64,000 bases of DNA from CAMCXE01 sp046347475. GTDB taxonomy: Bacteria > Pseudomonadota > Gammaproteobacteria > Pseudomonadales > Cellvibrionaceae. The position numbers were made by a program, and so were the translations under genes. Positions 53,167 through 61,252 of the stretch are shown in pieces (position 1 is the first letter of the stretch; the number at the start of each line of letters is the position of its first letter). Location of the stretch: assembly GCA_046347475.1 (NCBI GenBank), contig JAXMGD010000003.1, positions 671,844 through 735,843 of the forward strand, read 5' to 3'. The notes beneath the pieces were generated by a model. The model had not been told where the DNA came from and searched no databases. It worked only from the letters and a program-made list of their open reading frames with translations.

Positions 53167-53187
53167 TTGATGAGCCGCGCCGAGCGT

Positions 53188-53973
53188 TTATTGGCTGCGC
53201 CGCGCGGCAAAACCCAGCGCAAATAGCACCACCGCCACCAACACCGCCGAGGGGCCTGCCGGGGTATCCCAATAATAAGAGGCGGCAAGGCCGAGGTTGA
53301 TAGCTGCCACACCTATAACCGCCGCACCTGTGGCCATGGCCGCCGGGCTCTGGCAGATCTGCCGGGCGGCGGCGGCAGGGATGATGAGCAGGGCGGTAAT
53401 CAGCAACACGCCGACCACCTTCATGGCCAGGGCGATCACCAGCGCCAGCATCACCATAAACAGCAGCTGCCAGGCATCCACCCGCAGGCCTTCGGCGCGG
53501 GCCAGGTCTTCATCCAGGGCCATACACAGCCAAGGGCGCCAGGCGAGTTTAAGCACGCCCAGCAGTAGCAGGCTCACCCCCGCCATAGTTAAGGCTTCTC
53601 TGCGGGTGGCGGTGAGCAGGTCGCCGAGCAAAAAGCTGAATAGATCCAACTGCGGGTTGGCCATCAGGCTGGTGCACACCAAGCCCGCCGCCAGGGCGCC
53701 GTGGGAGAGAATGCCGAGCAGGGTGTCGCTGGCGAGGTTTTGCTGTTTTTGCAGCAGCATCAAAAGTACGCCCAGCAATACGCTGCCCACCATCACCGTC
53801 AGCCAGGGGTTGATCTGCAGAAACAGCCCCAAGGCAACCCCCAATAGGCTGGCGTGGGCGAGGGTATCGCCGAAGTAGGCCATGCGCCGCCAGACCACAA
53901 AACTGCCCAGTGGGCCGCTGATCAGGGCGAGGGCAGAGCCTGCCAGAAGTGCATTGAGTAAAAAATCGGGCAT
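53188..53973 (-). CDS. znuB: Zinc ABC transporter permease
   Basis: A 261-residue inner-membrane protein of the ZnuB/ABC-3 family with about seven or eight helices. Motifs: SGPLGSFVVWRRMAYFGDTLAHASLLGVAL near the N-terminus and KVVGVLLITALLIIPAAAARQ toward the C-terminus. It forms the channel for zinc entry with ZnuC and receives metal from ZnuA. One base separates it from znuC. The operon order zur-znuC-znuB and the divergent znuA give a complete zinc-uptake set under Zur control. Confidence 0.95.
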   Translation of the reverse strand: MPDFLLNALLAGSALALISGPLGSFVVWRRMAYFGDTLAHASLLGVALGLFLQINPWLTVMVGSVLLGVLLMLLQKQQNLASDTLLGILSHGALAAGLVCTSLMANPQLDLFSFLLGDLLTATRREALTMAGVSLLLLGVLKLAWRPWLCMALDEDLARAEGLRVDAWQLLFMVMLALVIALAMKVVGVLLITALLIIPAAAARQICQSPAAMATGAAVIGVAAINLGLAASYYWDTPAGPSAVLVAVVLFALGFAARRSQ

Positions 53974-53974
53974 A

Positions 53975-54799
53975 TCAGTGTTTGTGCGGGGTTGTGTGCG
54001 GATGATTGCAGCTGTGGCTGCGCGTACTGGGGCTGAAGCGTTTGGCGGCTGCGCTGCTGGCCTGCCCGCTGTGCGGTACTACGGCGCCGTGCAGATCGTG
54101 GTGGTGGTCGTGGTGGTGGGTGTAAATAGCGATGGCCGGGGCGTTCTGGCCGAACAGCTGCAGATATTCCGGGTGCTGGCTCACCAGCTCCGGCGCACCT
54201 TGGCAGCAGATGTGGCGGTTGAGGCAGTAGACGGTGTCGGTTTTCGCCATCACCCAGTGCAGGTCGTGGGACACCATCAACACCCCGCAGTTAAGCTCAT
54301 CGCGCAGCTGGGCGATGGTTTGGTACAGCTCCAGCTGGCCGTTGATATCCACGCCCTGGGCCGGTTCATCGAGGATCAAGAGCGATGGACGGCGCAACAA
54401 GGCGCGCGCCAGCAACACCCGCTGCAGCTCGCCGCCGGAGAGTGCATGCAAGAGGCTGCTGGCCAAATCGTCAATCTGCAAGCGCACCATGGCCTGTTGG
54501 ATCATTTGGCTTGAGCTGCCGGTCAGGGCCAAAAACCCGGCTACCGTGATGGGCAGGGTGGCATCAAAGGCCAGGCGCTGGGGCACATAACCGATGCGCA
54601 GATCCTGCGCGCGTTTAATCACTCCGGCCGAGGGTTGCAGCAGGCCGCAGACGAGTTTTACCAGGGAGGTTTTGCCCGCCCCGTTGGGGCCGATGAGGGT
54701 GACTATCTCCCCTTTAATCACCCGCAGGTTGACCTGCTCCAGCAGCAGTTTGCCGCCGATCTGCAGGCTCAGGCCGTCCAGTTGTATCAGCTCACTCAT
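53975..54799 (-). CDS. znuC: Zinc ABC transporter ATP-binding protein
   Basis: A 274-residue ATPase with Walker A GPNGAGKTS, the signature LSGGELQRVLLARAL, Walker B LLILDEPAQGVD and the switch histidine in MVSHDLHWV. The C-terminal tail is unusually histidine-rich (THHHDHHHDLHG and SHSCNHPHTTPHKH), a probable metal-binding extension. Its start overlaps the zur stop by eight bases, so they are coupled. It energises ZnuB. Confidence 0.95.
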   Translation of the reverse strand: MSELIQLDGLSLQIGGKLLLEQVNLRVIKGEIVTLIGPNGAGKTSLVKLVCGLLQPSAGVIKRAQDLRIGYVPQRLAFDATLPITVAGFLALTGSSSQMIQQAMVRLQIDDLASSLLHALSGGELQRVLLARALLRRPSLLILDEPAQGVDINGQLELYQTIAQLRDELNCGVLMVSHDLHWVMAKTDTVYCLNRHICCQGAPELVSQHPEYLQLFGQNAPAIAIYTHHHDHHHDLHGAVVPHSGQASSAAAKRFSPSTRSHSCNHPHTTPHKH

Positions 54800-55271
54800 G
54801 GGCGCGGCTCTGACAGGTGCGGCACAGGCCGGTAATTTCCAACATCACCCGCTCGGCGCTAAAGCCATTGGCGGGCAAGAGCTGGGCGATAGAGGCGTCT
54901 ATCACCGCGCTATCAAGCTCTTGGGCATCGCCGCAGGCGCGGCAGATCAACAGCTGGCCGGAGTGAGGCTGGCCGGGGTGATCGCAGCCGATAAACGCAT
55001 TGAGGCTATGCACCCGGTGAATTAAACCCTGCTCCAATAAAAACTCCAGCGCCCGGTACACCGTAGGCGGCGCAACAATCTTGCCGGTGAGCTGCTGCAA
55101 TTGGCTCATCAAGGGGTAGGCGCCCAGCGGCTTGTGGCTCTGCCATACCAACTGCAACACCATCTGCCGCTGCGGGGTGAGCTTGGCGCCTACCTCAGCA
55201 CATATGGCCTTGGCGCGCGCGAGAGCGACATCGATACAGTCCTGATGGTTGTGGGAATGGCTCTGGGCCAT
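54792..55271 (-). CDS. zur: Zinc uptake regulator Zur (Fur family)
   Basis: A Fur-family repressor of about 159 residues. LTPQRQMVLQLVWQSHKPLGAY and VAPPTVYRALEFLLEQGLIH form the winged helix. The zinc ligands appear as HRVHSLNAFIGCDHPGQPHSGQ and the cysteine pairs CRACG and CRTC. The ATG at 55271 (MAQSHSHNHQDC) is preferred to an upstream start at 55301, which would fall in the Zur box. With zinc bound it should repress both its own operon and znuA from the shared site. Confidence 0.92.
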   Translation of the reverse strand: MAQSHSHNHQDCIDVALARAKAICAEVGAKLTPQRQMVLQLVWQSHKPLGAYPLMSQLQQLTGKIVAPPTVYRALEFLLEQGLIHRVHSLNAFIGCDHPGQPHSGQLLICRACGDAQELDSAVIDASIAQLLPANGFSAERVMLEITGLCRTCQSRAHE

Positions 55272-55300
55272 GGCAAAGTCTCCGTGAAGGAAAGGGTGCA

Positions 55301-55312
55301 ATGGTATAACAT
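55301..55312. promoter_or_regulatory. Zur box between zur-znuCB and znuA
   Basis: ATGGTATAACAT differs by one base from the palindrome ATGTTATAACAT that forms the centre of gammaproteobacterial Zur sites. It lies in the short divergent region, 28 bases before the znuA ATG and 29 bases before the zur ATG. Confidence 0.75.
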
Positions 55313-55340
55313 AGGCGGTTTTTCAGCCATGTGAGTGTGT

Positions 55341-56195
55341 ATGAGCGGGCGAATAATGGGCCTGTGGTGGGCGGCTATAGTCATGTGCCTGGGCGCAGGG
55401 CGCCTGCAGGCGGCTGAGCCTTTGCGGGTAGTCAGCAGTATCGCGCCGGTTAATTTATTGGTGCAGGGTTTAGTCGGGCCTGAAGTGAGCGCCCAAACGC
55501 TGTTGAACGCCAAAGCCGATCCCCACGAATTTGCTCTGCGCGTGTCGGATCGCACCCTAATAAATGAAGCCGATTTGGTTATATGGTTAGGGCCTGGCCT
55601 GGAGCGCTTCCTGCTAAAAGCCCTGCCGGACGCTCGCACCCAGCTGGAACTTGGCCAGGTGCCGGGGCTAGTGTGGCCGCAAGGGCGACAGGGGACAGAC
55701 TTACACCTCTGGCTGAATCCATCCAACGCCAAACTCATGGCCAGCGCCATAGCCGCTCGTCTGTCTGAGCGCTTACCGGCATCAGCGCCAGCCATCAACG
55801 AGCGCTTGCGCCTATTGCAGCAGCGTATCGACAGCGTCAGCACGCAGATCAAAAGCCGTTTGGCACCCCTGCAGGCGGTGCCTTTTGGCGTTGCCCACGA
55901 CGGCTATGCCCATTGGGTCGGTTATTTCGGCCTCAACCAGGTGGCGGCGCTCTCGGTACTGCCGGAGCAACATTTGGGCGCTAAGCACCTGGCGGCTGTG
56001 CAGCAAAAATTACAGGGTGCGCGCTGTGTTATTACTGATGTCAGCGAGGGCAATCAGCAGAAATTGCAGGAGCTTTTATCGCTGCCGGTGCAGGTGGCAG
56101 ACCCCTTAGCCCAGGCGCGCGCTTACACCGACTATGGCGACTTCCTCTTAGCATTGGCGGACGTGTTCAGCGCCTGTTTAAGCCCGAGTGGTTAA
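55341..56195 (+). CDS. znuA: Zinc-binding periplasmic protein
   Basis: A protein of about 284 residues of the ZnuA cluster-A-1 family, with a signal peptide ending LQAAEPLRVV. Zinc ligands are visible as the histidines in KADPHEFALR, TDLHLWLNPSN and PFGVAHDGYAHWVGYFG, and the acid in VQVADPLAQ. The long histidine-rich loop common in enterobacterial ZnuA is absent. The ATG at 55341 is favoured; a GTG at 55335 is possible. It is divergent from zur across the Zur box. Confidence 0.93.
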   Translation: MSGRIMGLWWAAIVMCLGAGRLQAAEPLRVVSSIAPVNLLVQGLVGPEVSAQTLLNAKADPHEFALRVSDRTLINEADLVIWLGPGLERFLLKALPDARTQLELGQVPGLVWPQGRQGTDLHLWLNPSNAKLMASAIAARLSERLPASAPAINERLRLLQQRIDSVSTQIKSRLAPLQAVPFGVAHDGYAHWVGYFGLNQVAALSVLPEQHLGAKHLAAVQQKLQGARCVITDVSEGNQQKLQELLSLPVQVADPLAQARAYTDYGDFLLALADVFSACLSPSG

Positions 56196-56261
56196 GGTGC
56201 ATCGCCCTGTAGTCTGCCCGCGTGCGGGTATTTTCTTTAAATCATTAACGGAGACTAAGTT

Positions 56262-56876
56262 ATGTTGAGCCAATTAGGCCGTGGGTTTTGCGCGTTTGTT
56301 CTCTCCTGGGCCTTAACCAGCCTGAGTTTTGCCGCCGCAGGCCCCCATCAAGTGGTGGAGCAGGTAACCCAAGAGATGATGGCGGTGGTAAAAGGCGGTG
56401 ATCAGGCCCTCAAAGCCAACCCCGATCAGTACTACGAAAAAGTCGGCAAGGTGCTCGATACGGTGGTGAGTTTTGAGTTCATCGCCAAAAACGTCATGGG
56501 CCCCACCTGGGAGCAAGCCAACCCCAGCCAGCGCAGCCAATTTACCGCAGCCTTCCGCTCCGGTATGGTCAAAACCCTCGCTAAGGGCATGGGTAATTAC
56601 CAGGATTTAAAAATCCAAGTATTGCCGCCGAAGGGCGATATCAGCGGGCAAAAGCGCGTGGATGTACAGCAGGAAGTGGTTGGCACCGACAAAACTCACC
56701 AAATTTCTTACAGCATGGCGCTGGATAAAAACAACGAGTGGAAGCTGGTCAATGTGGTGTTAAACGGCGTTAACCTGGGGAAAAGTTTTCGCGATCAATT
56801 CACTCAGGCTTTAAAGCAAAATAACAACGACATAGATGCAGTGACTAAAGGCTGGAATGCCGAGCCCGCCAAGTAA
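56262..56876 (+). CDS. mlaC: Phospholipid-transport periplasmic protein MlaC
   Basis: A 204-residue MlaC/Ttg2D-family protein with a signal peptide (about 1-25). MlaC ferries phospholipids between the outer membrane and the MlaFEDB complex. Typical segments: PHQVVEQVTQEMMAVVKG, NPDQYYEKVGKVLDTVVSFEFIAKNVMG, SQFTAAFRSGMVKTLAKGMG and EWKLVNVVLNGVNLGKSFRDQF. In most gammaproteobacteria mlaF, mlaE and mlaD precede it and mlaB follows; here znuA precedes it and no mlaB-like ORF is seen between it and ibaG. The ibaG-murA order downstream is conserved. Confidence 0.92.
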   Translation: MLSQLGRGFCAFVLSWALTSLSFAAAGPHQVVEQVTQEMMAVVKGGDQALKANPDQYYEKVGKVLDTVVSFEFIAKNVMGPTWEQANPSQRSQFTAAFRSGMVKTLAKGMGNYQDLKIQVLPPKGDISGQKRVDVQQEVVGTDKTHQISYSMALDKNNEWKLVNVVLNGVNLGKSFRDQFTQALKQNNNDIDAVTKGWNAEPAK

Positions 56877-56881
56877 ATCAA

Positions 56882-56911
56882 CTTAAGGGGCGGCTAAAAC
56901 CGCCCCTTAAG
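56882..56911. terminator. Strong hairpin after mlaC
   Basis: CTTAAGGGGCGG-CTAAAA-CCGCCCCTTAAG, a perfect 12-bp stem eight bases after the mlaC stop. It is not followed by a proper T-run, so it may be a Rho-associated or weak intrinsic terminator, or an mRNA 3' stabiliser. Confidence 0.6.
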
Positions 56912-57051
56912 CCCCAGTTTCTACCGCCTTCCTTTCCCATAAAGCACATTTACCCAAGCCGCCCTATAGCGATGTTTTTGGTGTGGTGACAGAGCAATTG
57001 CATTACACTAGCGCCCTTTTTTTGGCCCAGAGCCACACAGGCTTGAGTTTT

Positions 57052-57294
57052 ATGCAAGAGAATGAAGTGATCGCTGCGGTGAGTGCCGCTGTAGCCGATG
57101 CCCAGGTGCAGGTGCGTTTTGAAGGCAATCATGTGCATCTGCGGGTGATCAGCCCGGCCTTCACAGGCCTAAGCCCGCTTAAAAAACAACAGCTTGTCTA
57201 CGCCGCCCTCAAGGATGCCATTGCCTCGGGAGCCATCCACGCCGTACACATGCAAACCCTAACGCCCGAAGAATGGGCCGCCCAAGCACACTAG
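57052..57294 (+). CDS. ibaG: BolA family protein IbaG
   Basis: An 80-residue BolA-family protein like IbaG/YrbA. VRFEGNHVHLRVISPAFTGLSPLKKQQLVYAALKDAI in parts is the class II KH-like fold, with a conserved histidine pair in NHVH. BolA proteins partner monothiol glutaredoxins around iron-sulfur clusters; IbaG is also linked to acid stress. The start at 57052 is chosen because upstream residues in the open frame do not fit the family. It is followed by murA after 33 bases, as in related bacteria. Confidence 0.9.
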   Translation: MQENEVIAAVSAAVADAQVQVRFEGNHVHLRVISPAFTGLSPLKKQQLVYAALKDAIASGAIHAVHMQTLTPEEWAAQAH

Positions 57295-57327
57295 CTTTTA
57301 CCCTCCGACGTGCAACTACAACCGCTC

Positions 57328-58590
57328 ATGGATAAATTGTTAATTAAAGGGCCTTGCCAGATTAATGGCGAGGTGCGCATTTCCGGTTCCAAAAATTCCG
57401 GCCTGCCGATTCTTGCCGCCACCCTGCTGGCCCAAACGCCAGTGCTGCTGCAAAACCTACCGCATCTCAACGACATCACCACCATGCTGGCCTTGCTGCG
57501 CTGTATGGGGGTGGGCATCACTATTGATGAGCGCATGGGGGTGGAAGTAGACGCTAGCAATATCACTGAATTCTCCGCCCCCTATGATCTGGTGCGCACC
57601 ATGCGCGCCTCTATCCTGGTGCTGGGGCCCTTGCTCGCGCGCTTTGGTCAGGCCGATGTGTCCTTCCCCGGCGGCTGCGCCATAGGCTCGCGCCCGGTGG
57701 ATATTCACCTTAAGGGGCTGGAAGCCATGGGCGCCCAGATCGAAATCGACGGCGGCTACATCCGCGCCCGCGCCCCCGAGGGCTTAAAGGGCGCGCATAT
57801 TTTTATGGATACAGTCACCGTAGGCGGCACCGAGAACCTCTTGATGGCCGCCACCCTCGCCAAGGGCAAAACCGTATTAGAAAACGCCGCGCGGGAACCG
57901 GAAATTATCGACCTCGCTGAATGTTTGGTTAGCATGGGCGCGCAGATCGAAGGCATAGGCAGCGACCATATTACCGTGCACGGTGTGCCGAGCCTCAAGG
58001 GCTGCACCCACCGGGTTATGCCGGACCGCATTGAAACCGGCACCTATCTAACGGCCGCTGCTGCCACGGGCGGCAAGGTGTTATTGCGCGATACGCGGGC
58101 CGATATATTAGAGGCCGTTATCCTCAAGCTTGAGGAGGCGGGCGCCCAGATCACCTGCGGCCCCGATTGGATTGCCCTCGACATGCAAGGCCGTCGCCCC
58201 AAGGCCGTCAACCTGCGCACCGCGCCTTATCCTGCGTTTCCCACCGACATGCAATCGCAATTTACCGCCCTCAATGCCGTGGCCGAAGGCGTCTCGCGAG
58301 TGACGGAAACCATCTTTGAAAACCGCCTAATTCAAGTCCACGAACTCAACCGCATGGGTGCCAATATCAGCCTAGAGGGCAATACCGCCATTATCACCGG
58401 CGTAGCCAAGCTCAAAGGCGCGCCCGTAATGGCCAGCGACCTGCGCGCTTCGGCGAGCTTGGTGATTGCCGGTATGGCGGCAGAGGGCGAGACTCTGGTG
58501 GATCGCATCTACCACATAGATCGCGGCTACGAGTGCATCGAAGAGAAATTACAGGCCCTGGGCGTGGATATCCGCCGAGTGCCAGGTTGA
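57328..58590 (+). CDS. murA: UDP-N-acetylglucosamine 1-carboxyvinyltransferase
   Basis: A protein of about 420 residues that transfers enolpyruvate from PEP to UDP-GlcNAc, the first committed step of peptidoglycan synthesis. Visible motifs: the start MDKLLIKGPCQINGEVRISG with the following KNSG lysine, the fosfomycin-target cysteine loop FPGGCAIGSRPVD, GYIRARAPEGLKGAHI and the end ASLVIAGMAAEGETLVDRIYHIDRGYE in parts. The ATG at 57328 gives the family N-terminus; a GTG at 57310 is an alternative. The hisG gene follows after a repeat-rich 71-base gap. Confidence 0.97.
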   Translation: MDKLLIKGPCQINGEVRISGSKNSGLPILAATLLAQTPVLLQNLPHLNDITTMLALLRCMGVGITIDERMGVEVDASNITEFSAPYDLVRTMRASILVLGPLLARFGQADVSFPGGCAIGSRPVDIHLKGLEAMGAQIEIDGGYIRARAPEGLKGAHIFMDTVTVGGTENLLMAATLAKGKTVLENAAREPEIIDLAECLVSMGAQIEGIGSDHITVHGVPSLKGCTHRVMPDRIETGTYLTAAAATGGKVLLRDTRADILEAVILKLEEAGAQITCGPDWIALDMQGRRPKAVNLRTAPYPAFPTDMQSQFTALNAVAEGVSRVTETIFENRLIQVHELNRMGANISLEGNTAIITGVAKLKGAPVMASDLRASASLVIAGMAAEGETLVDRIYHIDRGYECIEEKLQALGVDIRRVPG

Positions 58591-58594
58591 TGAA

Positions 58595-58674
58595 GGTGTC
58601 TATGTTTTACACGAGGTCTCTATGTTTTACGTGAGGTGTCTATGTTTTACGTGAGGTGTCTATGTCGCAACTGA
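58595..58674 (+). repeat. 20-bp tandem repeat of a ribosome-binding site and start codon before hisG
   Basis: The unit AGGTGTCTATGTTTTACGTG is repeated three times, the first two copies with small changes, then a fourth partial copy gives AGGTGTCTATG and continues into hisG. ATGs lie at 58602, 58622, 58642 and 58662, each preceded by the same AGGTGTCT or AGGTCTCT. Because 20 is not a multiple of three, the first three open 10-codon frames that stop at 58634, 58654 and 58674, the last overlapping hisG. Confidence 0.9.
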
Positions 58675-59300
58675 CCATCGCCCTCACCAAGGGCCGCATT
58701 CTGCAGGAAACCCTGCCGTTGTTGGCGGCGGCGGGTATTGAGCCTTTGGAAGATATCAGCAAAAGCCGCAAACTTACCTTCGAGACCAGCTCGCCGGAAG
58801 TGCGCCTGTTGATTCTGCGCGGCAGCGATGTGCCTACCTATGTGGAATTTGGCGCGGCTGATGTGGGTGTGTCCGGCAAAGACACCCTGCTGGAGCACAC
58901 AGGCAATAGTTTTTACGAGCTGCTCGATCTGAAAATCGCCCGCTGCACTCTGATGACCGCCGCGCTGGCCGGGGCGCCGAGCAAAGCGGGCCGCATTCGC
59001 GTGGCCACCAAGTATGTCAACCTAGCTAAACGCTACTACGCCGCCCAGGGGCGCCAGGTGGATATTATTAAACTTTACGGCGCCATGGAGCTGGCCCCTG
59101 TGCTGGGCCTGGCCGATGAAATCGTCGATATAGTCGATACAGGCAACACCCTGCGCGCCAATGGCCTAGAACCCCGCGAGACTATTGCCCAGATCAGCTC
59201 CCGCCTGATCGTCAATAAAGCCTCCATGAAACTCAAGCACCACCAAATCGAAGCCTTAATCGATGCGGTAGAATCTGCCGTAGGAGAGCTGTCCGCTTAG
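58662..59300 (+). CDS. hisG: ATP phosphoribosyltransferase, short form
   Basis: A protein of about 212 residues catalysing the first step of histidine synthesis from ATP and PRPP. LTIALTKGRILQETLPLL, GRIRVATKYVNLAKRYY and the PRPP loop IVDIVDTGNTLRANGL mark the family. The short form lacks the C-terminal regulatory domain, so it should need HisZ, not seen in this window. The start at 58662 (MSQLTIALTKG) has the last of four repeated ribosome-binding sites. hisD follows after about 48 bases. Confidence 0.96.
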   Translation: MSQLTIALTKGRILQETLPLLAAAGIEPLEDISKSRKLTFETSSPEVRLLILRGSDVPTYVEFGAADVGVSGKDTLLEHTGNSFYELLDLKIARCTLMTAALAGAPSKAGRIRVATKYVNLAKRYYAAQGRQVDIIKLYGAMELAPVLGLADEIVDIVDTGNTLRANGLEPRETIAQISSRLIVNKASMKLKHHQIEALIDAVESAVGELSA

Positions 59301-59348
59301 CGGTCACAGCGTTTTGACCGCCCGGTCATTGTTAATTAAAGGTGCCCC

Positions 59349-60656
59349 ATGTATTCCCTGAACTTGCGCCGCCTCGACGCGGCGGATGCCGACTTCGCCC
59401 AACAGCTCGACCAGTTGCTGCAGTTTGAAGCTAGCCACGAAGAGGCGGTGGAAGGCCGCGTGAAAACTATTTTGGCGGGCGTTCGGGCCCATGGCGATGC
59501 TGCGTTACTTGAATACACAAACCAGTTCGACCGCCGCGCGCTAACCGACATATCCCAAGTAATTATCGATAAAGCGCAACTGCAGGCGGCCCTTGCGCGC
59601 ATTCCTGCCCACCAGGCCGCAGCCCTGCAGCAGGCTGCCGAACGGGTGCGCAGCTACCACGAGCGCCAGCAACAACCCTCTTGGAGTTATACCGACGCAG
59701 ACGGCAATATGCTCGGGCAAAAAGTCACCCCCCTCGACCGAGTTGGCCTCTATGTGCCCGGCGGCAAGGCGTCTTATCCCTCATCGGTGCTTATGTCCGC
59801 CATCCCAGCCAAGGTGGCTGGAGTGCCTGAGGTAGTAATGGTAAGCCCATCACCTGATGGCCAGGTCAATGACATGGTATTGGCCGCCGCCGCTGTGGCG
59901 GGCGTTGAGCGGGTCTACACAGTCGGTGGCGCCCAAGCCGTCGGCGCCTTGGCCTACGGCACGCAAACGATTCCCAAAGTGGACAAAATAGTCGGCCCCG
60001 GCAACATCTATGTGGCCACCGCCAAACGCGCCGTATTCGGCCTGGTGGATATCGACATGATCGCAGGCCCCTCGGAGATCCTCATCCTCGCCGATGGCTC
60101 AGCCCCTGCCGACTGGCTGGCCATGGATTTGTTCTCCCAGGCTGAACATGATGAAGACGCCCAGGCCATTCTCATCAGCCCGGATGCGGCTTATCTTGAT
60201 GCCGTGGCCGCCAGCATAGAGCGCCTCTTGCCGAGCCTCAGCCGCGCGCTAATTGCCAGTGAATCCTTAACGCGCCGTGGCGCCCTGATCAAGGTTGCCG
60301 ATATAGGTGCTGCCATTGAACTCGCCAATAGCATTGCCCCTGAGCACTTGGAGTTGGCACTGGTCAATCCTGAGGCTTACATCGACCAAATTCGTCACGC
60401 CGGTGCAATATTTGTAGGTTCCTATACGTCTGAAGCGCTCGGCGATTACTGCGCAGGCCCCAGTCACGTGTTACCTACGTCCGGCACTGCACGTTTTTCA
60501 TCCCCGCTGGGGGTGTATGATTTCCAAAAACGCAGCTCAGTTATCGGCTGCTCAAAGCAGGGCGCGCAGACATTGGGGCGTATCGCCTCAGTTTTAGCGC
60601 GGGCAGAATCCCTTGAGGCTCACGCGCGATCGGCGGAATACCGTTTGCATGAGTGA
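59349..60656 (+). CDS. hisD: Histidinol dehydrogenase
   Basis: A 435-residue enzyme oxidising histidinol to histidine in two NAD-dependent steps with a bound zinc. Motifs: PLDRVGLYVPGGKASYPSSVLM, VGGAQAVGALAYGTQTIP, KIVGPGNIYVATAKRAVFG, DMIAGPSEILILADGSA and SQAEHDEDAQAIL, followed by the region around APEHLEL with metal ligands and the glutamate and histidine of catalysis. Length is normal. The hisC gene that often follows is not present; sutA comes next, with its own leader. Confidence 0.97.
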   Translation: MYSLNLRRLDAADADFAQQLDQLLQFEASHEEAVEGRVKTILAGVRAHGDAALLEYTNQFDRRALTDISQVIIDKAQLQAALARIPAHQAAALQQAAERVRSYHERQQQPSWSYTDADGNMLGQKVTPLDRVGLYVPGGKASYPSSVLMSAIPAKVAGVPEVVMVSPSPDGQVNDMVLAAAAVAGVERVYTVGGAQAVGALAYGTQTIPKVDKIVGPGNIYVATAKRAVFGLVDIDMIAGPSEILILADGSAPADWLAMDLFSQAEHDEDAQAILISPDAAYLDAVAASIERLLPSLSRALIASESLTRRGALIKVADIGAAIELANSIAPEHLELALVNPEAYIDQIRHAGAIFVGSYTSEALGDYCAGPSHVLPTSGTARFSSPLGVYDFQKRSSVIGCSKQGAQTLGRIASVLARAESLEAHARSAEYRLHE

Positions 60657-60845
60657 GCCGTGCCAGGCTACAGAACACTCAATCTGTAGATTTTAGTAAC
60701 ATAGCCGAAGGGTTTGTGCGTCTTTGTTGCTAGAACAAAATAAACTAAGAGTCCTCAAGCGTTCCGGCGTGACGGGCTCTGAAGCTTGTTCTATAACTAT
60801 CCACAAACCTGGTTATTTCACCCAAGCAACATGTGAGAGATATAT

Positions 60846-61118
60846 ATGAGTGACGAACCCGAAGAACTGGACGATGACGAAATCGAAGGCGAACCTGTAG
60901 AAGAGGGTGGCGATGAAGATACCGTGCGGACAGCGTCGGCTGACATCCTCGAAGAGGACGACGCCAACATGGCCGTGCGCAACGCCATGCGCAAACAAAT
61001 AGAATCGGATGTTGAAGCCTTTTTGGCCCGAGGCGGCACCATTAGTGTGATCCCGCCCAACGTAGTGGCGGATCCTCCACGTAAGCCGGAGTCCAACTAC
61101 GGCGGCCAGCCGATTTAG
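60846..61118 (+). CDS. sutA: SutA-like acidic RNA-polymerase regulator
   Basis: A 90-residue, strongly acidic protein. The N-terminal half is nearly all Asp, Glu and Gly (MSDEPEELDDDEIEGEPVEE). The C-terminal half has AMRKQIESDVEAFLARGG and ends IPPNVVADPPRKPESNYGG, the conserved ending of Pseudomonas SutA, which binds RNA polymerase and boosts transcription in slow growth. An intrinsic terminator lies 30 bases after the stop. A hairpin at 60669-60690 (CTACAGA...TCTGTAG) separates it from hisD, so it is probably transcribed from its own promoter. Confidence 0.85.
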   Translation: MSDEPEELDDDEIEGEPVEEGGDEDTVRTASADILEEDDANMAVRNAMRKQIESDVEAFLARGGTISVIPPNVVADPPRKPESNYGGQPI

Positions 61119-61148
61119 TGCCAGCCTCTTAGCCAGCGTCAGCACCTG

Positions 61149-61179
61149 TAAAAAAGCCGCAGAATCTGCGGCTTTTTTG
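61149..61179 (+). terminator. Intrinsic terminator after sutA
   Basis: AAAAAAGCCGCAG-AAT-CTGCGGCTTTTTTG: a nine-base-pair stem, three-base loop and T6 run. The A-rich left arm would also let it stop the minus-strand dapF transcript. Confidence 0.9.
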
Positions 61180-61252
61180 TTGCTTGGTTGAACCTAGAAG
61201 CGTAAATAAAGCCTCGGCTGAGGTTTTTAGGCTGACATAGCGACTACGGAAC

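Noticed and set aside
58595..58674. Possible CRISPR-like repeat array before hisG
   Set aside because: The units are directly abutting with no spacers and contain a ribosome-binding site and ATG. They are a tandem duplication.
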